DNA of 25,273 bases from positions 1-25,273 of the IMG/VR virus record IMGVR_UViG_3300021364_000701. One strand, written 5' to 3'. The translations under genes and the position numbers were made by a program. A model generated the notes under the pieces. The model did no database searches and was not told where the DNA came from. It was given only the letters and a program-made list of their open reading frames with translations. This document shows, piece after piece, positions 1 to 6,190 of the stretch. Origin of the DNA: a virus. Numbering within the stretch: the first letter of the stretch is position 1; each line of letters starts with the position of its first letter.

Positions 1-312
1 TTCCTGGTCAGAGTGCTGCTCATAGAGACCATTCTTTTTAATCCAGTTGTAGATAGAAACATAATTTGCTAAGTCTTCATCGATAATAAATGTGACGTTT
101 AAGTCACCTGTCTCAATACCACCAGCAGCTGCGATGGGGAAAGACCTGAATCTAGTTGGGACTTCAGTGAATGGTAGAGTAAGGTCGGGGATATTGGCAC
201 GCTGACAGAAAAACTCTACGCCAGGAAATATCTCCAAGTCTAATCGAAATCCGACTGGAGCGAGAAAGTTTCTATTCTTGGGTTGCTCTGAATACCACTT
301 ACTCTGTGCCAT
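1..312 (-). CDS. 3: gp3-like tail tube terminator / tail completion protein (N-terminal part, cut by window edge)
   Basis: The minus-strand frame is open from ATG at 312-310 to the left edge, giving 104 residues with the C-terminus missing. Visible segments are NFLAPVGFRLDLEIFPGVEF near residues 15-34, IPDLTLPFTEVPTRF at 41-55, and LNVTFIIDEDLANYVSIYNW at 71-90. The 'xxVTFxxDExLxNYxxIYxW' block is typical of the T4 tail-tube-like fold shared by gp19, gp54 and the tube terminator gp3. From memory, cyanophages often carry gp3 directly after gp23, as here. gp3 caps the head-proximal end of the tube and stabilises the sheath. It starts just after the gp23 terminator behind its own late promoter motif and has no Shine-Dalgarno. 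It could be another tube-fold protein, so the symbol is tentative; the family fold is more secure. Confidence 0.62.
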   Translation of the reverse strand, partial: MAQSKWYSEQPKNRNFLAPVGFRLDLEIFPGVEFFCQRANIPDLTLPFTEVPTRFRSFPIAAAGGIETGDLNVTFIIDEDLANYVSIYNWIKKNGLYEQHSDQE

Positions 313-325
313 TGTGTTTTATTTT

Positions 326-332
326 TATTTAG
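326..332 (-). promoter_or_regulatory. T4-type late promoter motif (CTAAATA) for the gp3-like gene
   Basis: The minus strand reads CTAAATA, a match to the T4 late -10 element TATAAATA as it appears in marine T4-like phages. It lies between the gp23 terminator and the ATG at 312. By the T4 rule (start about six bases after the last A) RNA would begin near base 320, only about eight bases before the start codon. It fits the set of motifs at other gene junctions in this window. Confidence 0.6.
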
Positions 333-337
333 GTCAT

Positions 338-364
338 AAAAAAAGAGGGTCCCGAAGGACCCTC
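338..364 (-). terminator. Rho-independent terminator after gp23 (UUCG tetraloop)
   Basis: On the minus strand an 8-bp perfect stem, GAGGGTCC with GGACCCTC, closes a TTCG tetraloop. Seven T residues follow (complement of the A run at 338-344). UUCG loops on GC-rich stems are typical of T4 terminators. It lies 26 bases past the gp23 stop codon and ends the capsid operon, insulating the gp3-like gene, whose promoter motif starts about six bases further on. Confidence 0.93.
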
Positions 365-389
365 CGTTTGGGGAAACCAACGACTGATA

Positions 390-1769
390 TCAGTTGATGT
401 TGGTGATTTGTACTCTTCTGTAGTACTGGTTGCTGTTGGCATTCATTGCCTCGCCAGTAGGAGCGGAACCGAAGTTGCCGTCTACAGTTACGAATGGGTT
501 TGCGACCATGCCGTAGCGAGTCTTGAAGCCAATCTTGGGCTGGAAGGTGTCCTGACCGATGGAGCGGACCATCTGGAGGGGGACATATGGGCAATAGAAG
601 AGACCTGCATCATAAGGTGAGGTGCCCTTATAACCCATGGTGTAGTAGTGCTTAGAAGCAGTGCCCTGGGTGTAGGAAGGACCACCGAATGGGTCGATGA
701 AGACCTTAACACGACCGTTGAGGGTGCCAGCGAATACGTTACCAGTGTCATCAACACTCATTGAAGTGCTGAGAGCAGGAGCGTAGTCAAGAGCGCCAGT
801 GAGGTTGAGAGCGGAAGCAACGTCTGCAGAGCAGATGATGAAGTTGCCCTTACCACGGCGGGTTTCCTGAGCGATAGCGTTAGCGTCACGGTCAATCTGG
901 AATAGAAGACCCTTGAACTTCTCTGCCATCCAACGACCGTTGGAGTCAACATCGAGGTCGAATACGCCAGGAGTTGCAACGTTGTGCTGAGCACCAGGCT
1001 TAGCAACGAAGTATACGGTACGGATGATTTCGCGGTTGATTTCAGCAAGAATCTCAGAGGAGAGAATATTTGCTAGCTCTTGCTCAGCGTCAAGACCATG
1101 AATTGCCTTGAGGTCTTGTGCAAGCTCTAGGGTGTATTCTGCCTTGAGTGCTCTTGACTTAGCAGTCACCGAGGTCTTCTCGATGCTGAATGCCATCTCG
1201 CGGAATGCGAAATTGGTTTCACCGAGTTGCTCTAACTCAGCACGGGTCATCTTAGAACCGAGCTCGTACGTGCCTTGTGGTGAATCGTTGAGGACTGCAG
1301 GGTTGTTACCCTCCATTGTACCACCAACACCAGCTTGGTTACGTACTGTAGGAGCACCATATCCACCAGAGAAGCCTGCATCAGGCTCGTTGTATAGTGC
1401 CTCTTCGCCGCCTTGATTCTCGTACTTCGCCTTCATTGCGAAGATGAGACCTGTAGGACCAGACATAGGCTGGACACCGCAGATGTCATAAGCAACGAGG
1501 TTAGGCATTGCACGGCGGATTAGGCTGATGAGCACAGGGTCGAAACCAGCGATAGCGCCAGTCGATGCTGCTGCACCAGTCATATTGGAAGCGCCAGCGA
1601 AGTTTACAGCAACTTCGTTAAGGACGCCGCGCTCTTCGCGCATGAATTTTTCTTGGTTCTCAAGGATAACAGCGGTAACAGCCTTTCTATGTGAATCGGT
1701 GATCTCATCGAGACCCGAGTGGTTAAGAACAGGTGCCCACTTTTCCTGGAGATTTTGAGCGTTAAACAT
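390..1769 (-). CDS. 23: Major capsid protein gp23
   Basis: At 459 aa this is the HK97-fold major head protein of T4-like phages, shorter than T4 gp23 (521 aa) as is usual in marine relatives. It forms the hexamers of the prohead shell. Recognisable segments are LQEKWAPVLNH near residue 7, HRKAVTAVILENQEKF around 27-42, LIRRAMPNLVAYDICGVQPM around 82-101, and GRVKVFIDPF in the C-terminal half. T4 gp21 cleaves after (I/L)xE; LNE at 50-52 is a plausible maturation site here, which would remove a roughly 52-residue N-terminal peptide (inference). GGAG lies upstream of the ATG. A late motif sits at the gp22 stop codon and a UUCG terminator follows, so it can be made as its own abundant late mRNA. 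No separate vertex protein gp24 is seen in the window. Confidence 0.97.
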   Translation of the reverse strand: MFNAQNLQEKWAPVLNHSGLDEITDSHRKAVTAVILENQEKFMREERGVLNEVAVNFAGASNMTGAAASTGAIAGFDPVLISLIRRAMPNLVAYDICGVQPMSGPTGLIFAMKAKYENQGGEEALYNEPDAGFSGGYGAPTVRNQAGVGGTMEGNNPAVLNDSPQGTYELGSKMTRAELEQLGETNFAFREMAFSIEKTSVTAKSRALKAEYTLELAQDLKAIHGLDAEQELANILSSEILAEINREIIRTVYFVAKPGAQHNVATPGVFDLDVDSNGRWMAEKFKGLLFQIDRDANAIAQETRRGKGNFIICSADVASALNLTGALDYAPALSTSMSVDDTGNVFAGTLNGRVKVFIDPFGGPSYTQGTASKHYYTMGYKGTSPYDAGLFYCPYVPLQMVRSIGQDTFQPKIGFKTRYGMVANPFVTVDGNFGSAPTGEAMNANSNQYYRRVQITNIN

Positions 1770-1809
1770 TTTTAACTCCGAGTGTTTTTAGGAAAATGGG
1801 TTGACGTAA

Positions 1810-2949
1810 TTATTTAGACCAGCGAGCAATTGCATCCATGTATGCCTTCATGCTATCAGACACGTCGGCGGTGGATTCTGCTGCTACTGGTGTTTCATCC
1901 GTAACTTCTGCCTTAGGAGCAACTGCCGATGGGAAGTATGACTCCTTGATAGTCTTGAGTTGACCACGGAAGGATTCTTCCGAAACAAACTCAACACCTT
2001 CAGCGAGAGAAGCTAGTTTTTCTTTCTGGGTGTCAGCAAGACCTTCGCTCATCTCTCTAGTGATGATAGTCTTGGTGTGACCAGAAATACGATTATTTAA
2101 TTCAATGTTGCGCTCAACCTGCTCGTTAAGGCGCTGTTCCATCTCACAAAGCTCTTGATTCATTGACTCGACAACATCAACTTTGTCGTCGGGAATTTCA
2201 AGATAGTTTTCTTCAAAGACTGTCTTGAGACCCTTCATGAAGTTTTCAGCGATTTCAAGCTTGAGACCTGAATCGATGGCAACTACATTCTCTTCTAGCC
2301 AGTTTTGGATGGCATAGTTGAGAGTCTCATCTACTTTCTCGGAGAGAGAAGTCTTAATCGCTTCAACTTCTTCTGCGAGTTTGGTAGCATACTGCTCTTG
2401 TAGTGAAGTTACTTGCTCAGTAATCTTTGCTTTTACAGCAGCTTCAAAGATTGTCTTTGCTTTATCTTTGAATGTCTCAGAGATTACTTCGCCTTCTACG
2501 AGAGCATTGATATCCTCGTCTGAGGAATAATCAATTTCTTCCATACCAAATACTTTGGTATCGTTAGGACCACCAGGAATTTCATAACCTGAGGACTTAA
2601 CTGAAGGTGCGGGATCCTGATGCTTGTCGCGGGTGACGTGACCGTCATCTACTCTTTTGTTATGCTTAGCAGCCTTGTCGCCAGGATTATCTTCACCCTG
2701 AGGCTTCTCATAGGTAGACCCACCATTATCTTCCACTGACTGACCAGGGACCACAGAAGGTGAAACAGTTGGCATAGGATCTCTACCAGCTGCCTTGGCG
2801 TTTACTGCAGTGTTAGTCTGACCACCAGATGGTTGCATAAAACCACTAGCCATTGCGTTGCCAGGTACTACACCAGCACCAACACCAGGCATAGGATCTC
2901 CAGCTTCTGCAATAAACTCCTCAAATTTTTCGTTTAACATATCTGACAT
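1810..2949 (-). CDS. 22: Prohead core scaffold protein gp22
   Basis: At 379 aa this is the internal scaffold around which gp23 assembles; gp21 degrades it during maturation. Its place between gp21 and gp23 is the T4 order. The C-terminal two thirds (about 136-379) is a charged, helix-rich, coiled-coil-like core, with ETFKDKAKTIFEAAVKAKI around 158-176. Residues 1-135 form a Gly/Pro/Asp-rich, probably disordered extension that explains the excess over T4 gp22 (269 aa). It contains two similar units, DPMPGVGAGVVPGN at 18-31 and DPMPTVSPSVVPGQ at 57-70, plus a looser DPAPSV at 112. Many (I/L)xE triplets suit multiple gp21 cuts. The leader has an AGGGG Shine-Dalgarno. The stop codon overlaps a late promoter motif for gp23. 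Confidence 0.9.
   Translation of the reverse strand: MSDMLNEKFEEFIAEAGDPMPGVGAGVVPGNAMASGFMQPSGGQTNTAVNAKAAGRDPMPTVSPSVVPGQSVEDNGGSTYEKPQGEDNPGDKAAKHNKRVDDGHVTRDKHQDPAPSVKSSGYEIPGGPNDTKVFGMEEIDYSSDEDINALVEGEVISETFKDKAKTIFEAAVKAKITEQVTSLQEQYATKLAEEVEAIKTSLSEKVDETLNYAIQNWLEENVVAIDSGLKLEIAENFMKGLKTVFEENYLEIPDDKVDVVESMNQELCEMEQRLNEQVERNIELNNRISGHTKTIITREMSEGLADTQKEKLASLAEGVEFVSEESFRGQLKTIKESYFPSAVAPKAEVTDETPVAAESTADVSDSMKAYMDAIARWSK
1811..1817 (-). promoter_or_regulatory. Late promoter motif (CTAAATA) for gp23, on the gp22 stop codon
   Basis: The minus strand reads TCTAAATAAT, where AAA is the last gp22 codon (Lys) and TAA its stop. The predicted start near 1805 gives a 36-base leader with GGAG close to the gp23 ATG at 1769. 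A second block, CATTTTCCTAAA at 1798-1787, is shared with the gp18 upstream region. Confidence 0.75.
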
Positions 2950-2974
2950 TTTGGTTTCCCCTGTACAGTTATTA

Positions 2975-2997
2975 CATTTATTCTACAGTTATTTATT
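2975..2997 (-). promoter_or_regulatory. Two late-promoter-like motifs upstream of gp22 within a direct repeat
   Basis: The minus strand carries AATAAATA (2997-2990) and, 15 bases on, AATAAATG (2982-2975). Each is followed by AATAACTGTA or its equivalent: TACAGTTATT occurs on the plus strand at both about 2964 and 2985. Both deviate at the first base from TATAAATA. They lie between the gp21 stop and the gp22 start, which has a strong AGGGG Shine-Dalgarno. A further internal candidate, GATAAATA, lies inside gp21 at 3094-3087. Confidence 0.5.
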
Positions 2998-3001
2998 AAA
3001 A

Positions 3002-3646
3002 TCATAAATTAAACAAGAAGTCCTCAAAGACCTTGAGCGACCTCTCTTCAATATTTTTCCGCGTTGACTCGGAAATATATCTTTTGTATTTATCAACTTT
3101 TGATTCCTTAAGGATTCCATTATCCCAGACCCACTCTTTGCCTTCCATGATTCCATTCACGAAAGCATCAGGTGCTGATGGGTCGGCAACAATGTCAGCA
3201 GCAGTTGCCAACATGAAATCATCGCGGACATAATTTGCACCGTTTCTCTCTTCGATTGACCCCATGCCTCTAGAAGAGACACCTAACTTAACACCAGACT
3301 CTAAAAGATTTCTGGCAATGTTACCCATGGGTGTTGAAAGAATTTGTGCTTTTCCTCTAAAGTTGCTGCCCTCAGATTTGAGAGAAACGATTTTGTGGGA
3401 AACGCGGTCAAGATTGACAGTAGGACCATCGGGATGACCTAACTCACCGAGAGCACGCCCAGTGAGGACATAGCTCTCATTGTAACGACCAACCTCTTTC
3501 TCTAGTACGGAAAAAGGATAGACTCTACCGTTGCGATTCTTAATGTCGCCCTGAAGGAATACACCTTCAATGTAAAGATTCTTACTTCCGTTAGATTCTT
3601 CTACTAGGACTTCAATGTCCTCAATACTCTCGGTAATTAGTTTCAT
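3002..3646 (-). CDS. 21: Prohead core protease gp21
   Basis: At 214 aa it matches T4 gp21 (212 aa), a serine protease of peptidase family S77. It sits inside the prohead, cuts gp22, gp67 and gp23 after (I/L)xE, and then degrades itself. The sequence shows LGELGHPDGP with a candidate catalytic His at 71 and LGVSSRGMGS with candidate Ser at 124/125, plus DPSAPDA at 155-161. The N-terminus MKLITES and GDIKNRNGRVYP around 33-44 are typical of the family. The start codon overlaps the gp67 stop codon as ATGA, indicating translational coupling. A GATAAATA motif inside its 3' part (3094-3087) could contribute to gp22 expression. Confidence 0.95.
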   Translation of the reverse strand: MKLITESIEDIEVLVEESNGSKNLYIEGVFLQGDIKNRNGRVYPFSVLEKEVGRYNESYVLTGRALGELGHPDGPTVNLDRVSHKIVSLKSEGSNFRGKAQILSTPMGNIARNLLESGVKLGVSSRGMGSIEERNGANYVRDDFMLATAADIVADPSAPDAFVNGIMEGKEWVWDNGILKESKVDKYKRYISESTRKNIEERSLKVFEDFLFNL

Positions 3647-3864
3647 TCTTCTGTGCCTTCTGGTGTTTCGGTATCAGTTTCTGCAGTAGGTTGTTCAGTA
3701 GTTTCTTCTTCCTCTTCCGCAGATACGAAATAGGATTTTGCTAGGACTTCTTTATATCCTTTCATCGTTTCCGCTGCCTTCGCATACAGATGGTCATTAA
3801 TTTTGTCCATCGCATCGATTTTATTTCCAGCGGCAATCGCATTGATAATGTCAATAGTTTCCAT
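3643..3864 (-). CDS. 67: Prohead core protein gp67
   Basis: At 73 aa it compares with 80 aa for T4 gp67. Its place between gp20 and gp21 is that of T4 genes 67 and 68; no gp68 is seen. The N-terminal half is a short helical segment, METIDIINAIAAGNKIDAMD, followed by KGYKEVLAKSYF. The C-terminal third (about 51-73) is strongly acidic and Glu/Thr-rich, matching the acidic tail of T4 gp67. gp67 is a small internal core component cleaved by gp21. The stop codon overlaps the gp21 start. The leader lacks a Shine-Dalgarno and contains a two-codon open frame (ATG CTT TAA) just upstream of the start. Confidence 0.8.
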   Translation of the reverse strand: METIDIINAIAAGNKIDAMDKINDHLYAKAAETMKGYKEVLAKSYFVSAEEEEETTEQPTAETDTETPEGTEE

Positions 3865-3886
3865 TTAATTAAAGCATGTATAATAA

Positions 3887-5527
3887 TTATTTATCAGAAT
3901 CGCTTTCTGCAGATGCTTTTGCAGGTTTTGCAGCGGGAGGTTCGGGTGGTTGAGCAGACATTTCCAATACCTTTGCATTCATTTCATTTGTATGTACAGG
4001 GTCTGGAACAATACCTTTTTCGATATCTGCTGCCATTTGAATATCCATTTCCTCATACACAACATCAGATTGCTTGAGGACTTCTTTCCTTACATATTCT
4101 GTAGAGTAGTATTTACCAACGAATGGGTCTAACTTCATCAGAATATCTAAGCGAGTATTTAGAATCTCTGCATCGCGCAACTCAGAGAAGTGATTGTCAA
4201 AGAGGAAGTCATACTGGATGTTTTCTTCCATCTCTTCCCAGTCTTCTGGGGTGAGCACACCCTTGAGGACTAGTTGAGTCTTGAGCATATCGTGGAAAAC
4301 GTATGCAAACTTCTTGCGTAGTCTTCCGACAAATTTTGTAAACTTTAATTCGTCTCGTAGTACTTCTGTAGTCTTACCAAGGTTGAAGCCTTTGTTGTCA
4401 TCGGTAAGACGTGAAGGTGGTAGGTTAAGTGAGTTGTAAAGTTTCTTCTTGAAATACTCAACGTCTTTTAATTCACCTAAGTTTTGACCACCAGGAAGTG
4501 TTGTGATTTCTGTGCCTCTACCACCTTCACGGCGAGGTAACCAGAAATCCTCAAGCATACTCATATGCTTTTTGTCATCACGAATCTCACCAGTGTTTGC
4601 ATCGTAAACAAGTTTGTTACGATATCTCTGCATAACATCGCGGAGATATTGCTCTGCTTTTACCTTGGGTAGATTACCAACATCAATGTAGAAAATTCTA
4701 CGCTCGGGTGCGCGTGACAATCTGTAGATAACAAGACTGTCTTCAATCATTCTCAACTGGTTGAGTGCCTTGATTGACTTGTGAAGATAACTCAAATTCA
4801 TCTTCTTATTCAAGTCCATCAAACCGCAAGGTGCGAATGTGACGGCATCAGCAGCAAACTTCATGCCACCTTGCATTGGGTCAGGACCACCAGCAAATGA
4901 AATAAATCCTTTCGGATTATACATGTAGTATTCTAGATACTCACCAAAATCATATGCAGTTGCAGACTGTGGATTTGCGTTTCTATCTAACAGTTGCTGC
5001 GCTGCTTTCTTTTCTCTGTCTTGAATTCTTTGTTTGACTTTTTTAATCTTGAGAGGGTCGATGTATCTAACTTCTACGATACCCTTACCAGGATTTGCTA
5101 AGTCAATTACTTTATGATAGTAGACACGTCCGTCGATATACCAGTTACGGAAAATTTCGTGTGCTTTCTTATCAAAGTTTAAAAGTTTTTTGATGTAATC
5201 AAACTCTTTGCGAATCTTTCTTTTGATAGGTTCGCCTACTTCTAAGTTTGATAATTCAATCTGCACAGCAGATTGGTCTTCATTACTAACAATTGCCTCA
5301 TTGACAATCTCATCAATTGCGGTGTCAACTTCTGGATGAAGCGCCATATCACGATAGCGCCTAATGAGGTCAAACTCATTACGCGCTGTGCCTTCGATAT
5401 CCACATAATGACCGAAGTAGCCACCTGCTACGGTAGCTACTCCATCGTCCTGTTGCGGAGGAATCGGGGACTGTCCCTTGGGTTTCGAGACAGCCCCATT
5501 GATTGAGAATCCGAAAAGTTGACTCAT
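3887..5527 (-). CDS. 20: Portal vertex protein gp20
   Basis: At 546 aa (T4 gp20 is 524) this is the dodecameric portal. It starts prohead assembly, is the DNA channel used by gp16/gp17, and later binds the neck. Conserved segments include IRKEFDYIKKLLNFDKKAHE around 105-124 followed by FRNWYIDGRVYYHKVID, RAPERRIFYIDVGNLP at 272-287, and LPGGQNLGEL at 344-353 followed by YNSLNLPPSRL. Gene 20 is the classical marker for marine T4-like cyanophages. A GATAAATA motif lies 23 bases upstream, on the gp19 stop codon. The predicted leader is about 18 bases with no Shine-Dalgarno. The last codons (GAT AAA TAA) form the late motif for gp67. Confidence 0.97.
   Translation of the reverse strand: MSQLFGFSINGAVSKPKGQSPIPPQQDDGVATVAGGYFGHYVDIEGTARNEFDLIRRYRDMALHPEVDTAIDEIVNEAIVSNEDQSAVQIELSNLEVGEPIKRKIRKEFDYIKKLLNFDKKAHEIFRNWYIDGRVYYHKVIDLANPGKGIVEVRYIDPLKIKKVKQRIQDREKKAAQQLLDRNANPQSATAYDFGEYLEYYMYNPKGFISFAGGPDPMQGGMKFAADAVTFAPCGLMDLNKKMNLSYLHKSIKALNQLRMIEDSLVIYRLSRAPERRIFYIDVGNLPKVKAEQYLRDVMQRYRNKLVYDANTGEIRDDKKHMSMLEDFWLPRREGGRGTEITTLPGGQNLGELKDVEYFKKKLYNSLNLPPSRLTDDNKGFNLGKTTEVLRDELKFTKFVGRLRKKFAYVFHDMLKTQLVLKGVLTPEDWEEMEENIQYDFLFDNHFSELRDAEILNTRLDILMKLDPFVGKYYSTEYVRKEVLKQSDVVYEEMDIQMAADIEKGIVPDPVHTNEMNAKVLEMSAQPPEPPAAKPAKASAESDSDK
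3888..3895 (-). promoter_or_regulatory. Late promoter motif (GATAAATA) for gp67-gp21, on the gp20 stop codon
   Basis: The minus strand reads GATAAATAAT, encoding the last Asp and Lys of gp20 and its TAA stop. The predicted start near 3882 leaves an 18-base leader that contains ATG CTT TAA and no Shine-Dalgarno. Confidence 0.7.
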
Positions 5528-5550
5528 TTTTTAGAATATCACTGATACTT

Positions 5551-5558
5551 TATTTATC
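5551..5558 (-). promoter_or_regulatory. Late promoter motif (GATAAATA) for gp20, on the gp19 stop codon
   Basis: The minus strand reads TGATAAATAAAG, where TGA is the gp19 stop codon. The predicted start is near 5545, about 18 bases before the gp20 ATG. Confidence 0.7.
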
Positions 5559-6153
5559 AGAGTTTGATATCCCCACCTTTGACGCCAGAAGCGGTGCCCT
5601 TAGTTGCAGTCCAATACTGGAGTTGGAATTCAACTGTGAAGTCCTCAATCTGGTCGTTGCTATCATAAGCAACGTCGATTTGAGAAACGTTAGTTGGGAA
5701 TGCACCGATTAGAGTATAGGTTCTTAAAACAGAACCTGCGTCGGATGAATCTCTTTCGAGTTGCTTGACTGTGAGGTCCTTAAGGAAACCAGTGTTGCTC
5801 TCATCGGGAATCCAAGTAGCAGCAGTGTTGCCTTCGTGACGATTCATCGCTTCCATCCATCTTTCAAATCCGTGACGGATTTCAAAGTTTCTGTCGTTGA
5901 TGACGGTTACAGTCCATGTATCGAAGGTGCGGTCACCAGCAATTTTAACTGTGCGACCACGGAATGGGACTTCGATTACACCCAAGTTAGATGCAGGAAG
6001 TGCAGCAGACTTGCAAAGCATGTTTACTGTGTCAAGTGTTGGTGCCTCACTACCTAACTCTGATGGGAATTGAAACTCACATAGAAATAGATTACTCTTA
6101 ACACCTTGTTGTACGGTGTTTAAGAATGATTTGATGTTGCTTGTTACAGCCAT
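5557..6153 (-). CDS. 19: Tail tube protein gp19
   Basis: At 198 aa (T4 gp19 is 163) this subunit polymerises into the rigid inner tube of the contractile tail, inside gp18. Visible segments are MAVTSNIKSFLNTVQQGVKS at the N-terminus, LFLCEFQFPSELG around 22-34, and VPFRGRTVKIAGDRTFDTW around 62-80. It ends in a beta-rich C-terminal half with EDFTVEFQLQYW. It follows gp18 after a 37-base gap with GAGG nine bases from the ATG. No late motif is visible in this gap, so it is probably translated from the gp18 transcript. Its TGA stop is part of the gp20 promoter motif. Confidence 0.93.
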   Translation of the reverse strand: MAVTSNIKSFLNTVQQGVKSNLFLCEFQFPSELGSEAPTLDTVNMLCKSAALPASNLGVIEVPFRGRTVKIAGDRTFDTWTVTVINDRNFEIRHGFERWMEAMNRHEGNTAATWIPDESNTGFLKDLTVKQLERDSSDAGSVLRTYTLIGAFPTNVSQIDVAYDSNDQIEDFTVEFQLQYWTATKGTASGVKGGDIKL

Positions 6154-6190
6154 TGTTGTTTTCCTCTTACGTTAATTAGTTAATAAAATA

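Noticed and set aside
408-620. Plus-strand open frame of 70 codons opposite gp23 (and similar frames at 1108-1416, 5503-5712, 17394-17705)
   Set aside because: They lie wholly inside well-identified minus-strand genes, have no recognisable motifs or ribosome sites, and reflect complementary codon structure.
4156-4162. CTAAATA inside gp20 and another inside gp16 (11858-11864) as internal late promoters
   Set aside because: No gene start within a sensible distance; they give an idea of the chance background of the motif in coding sequence.
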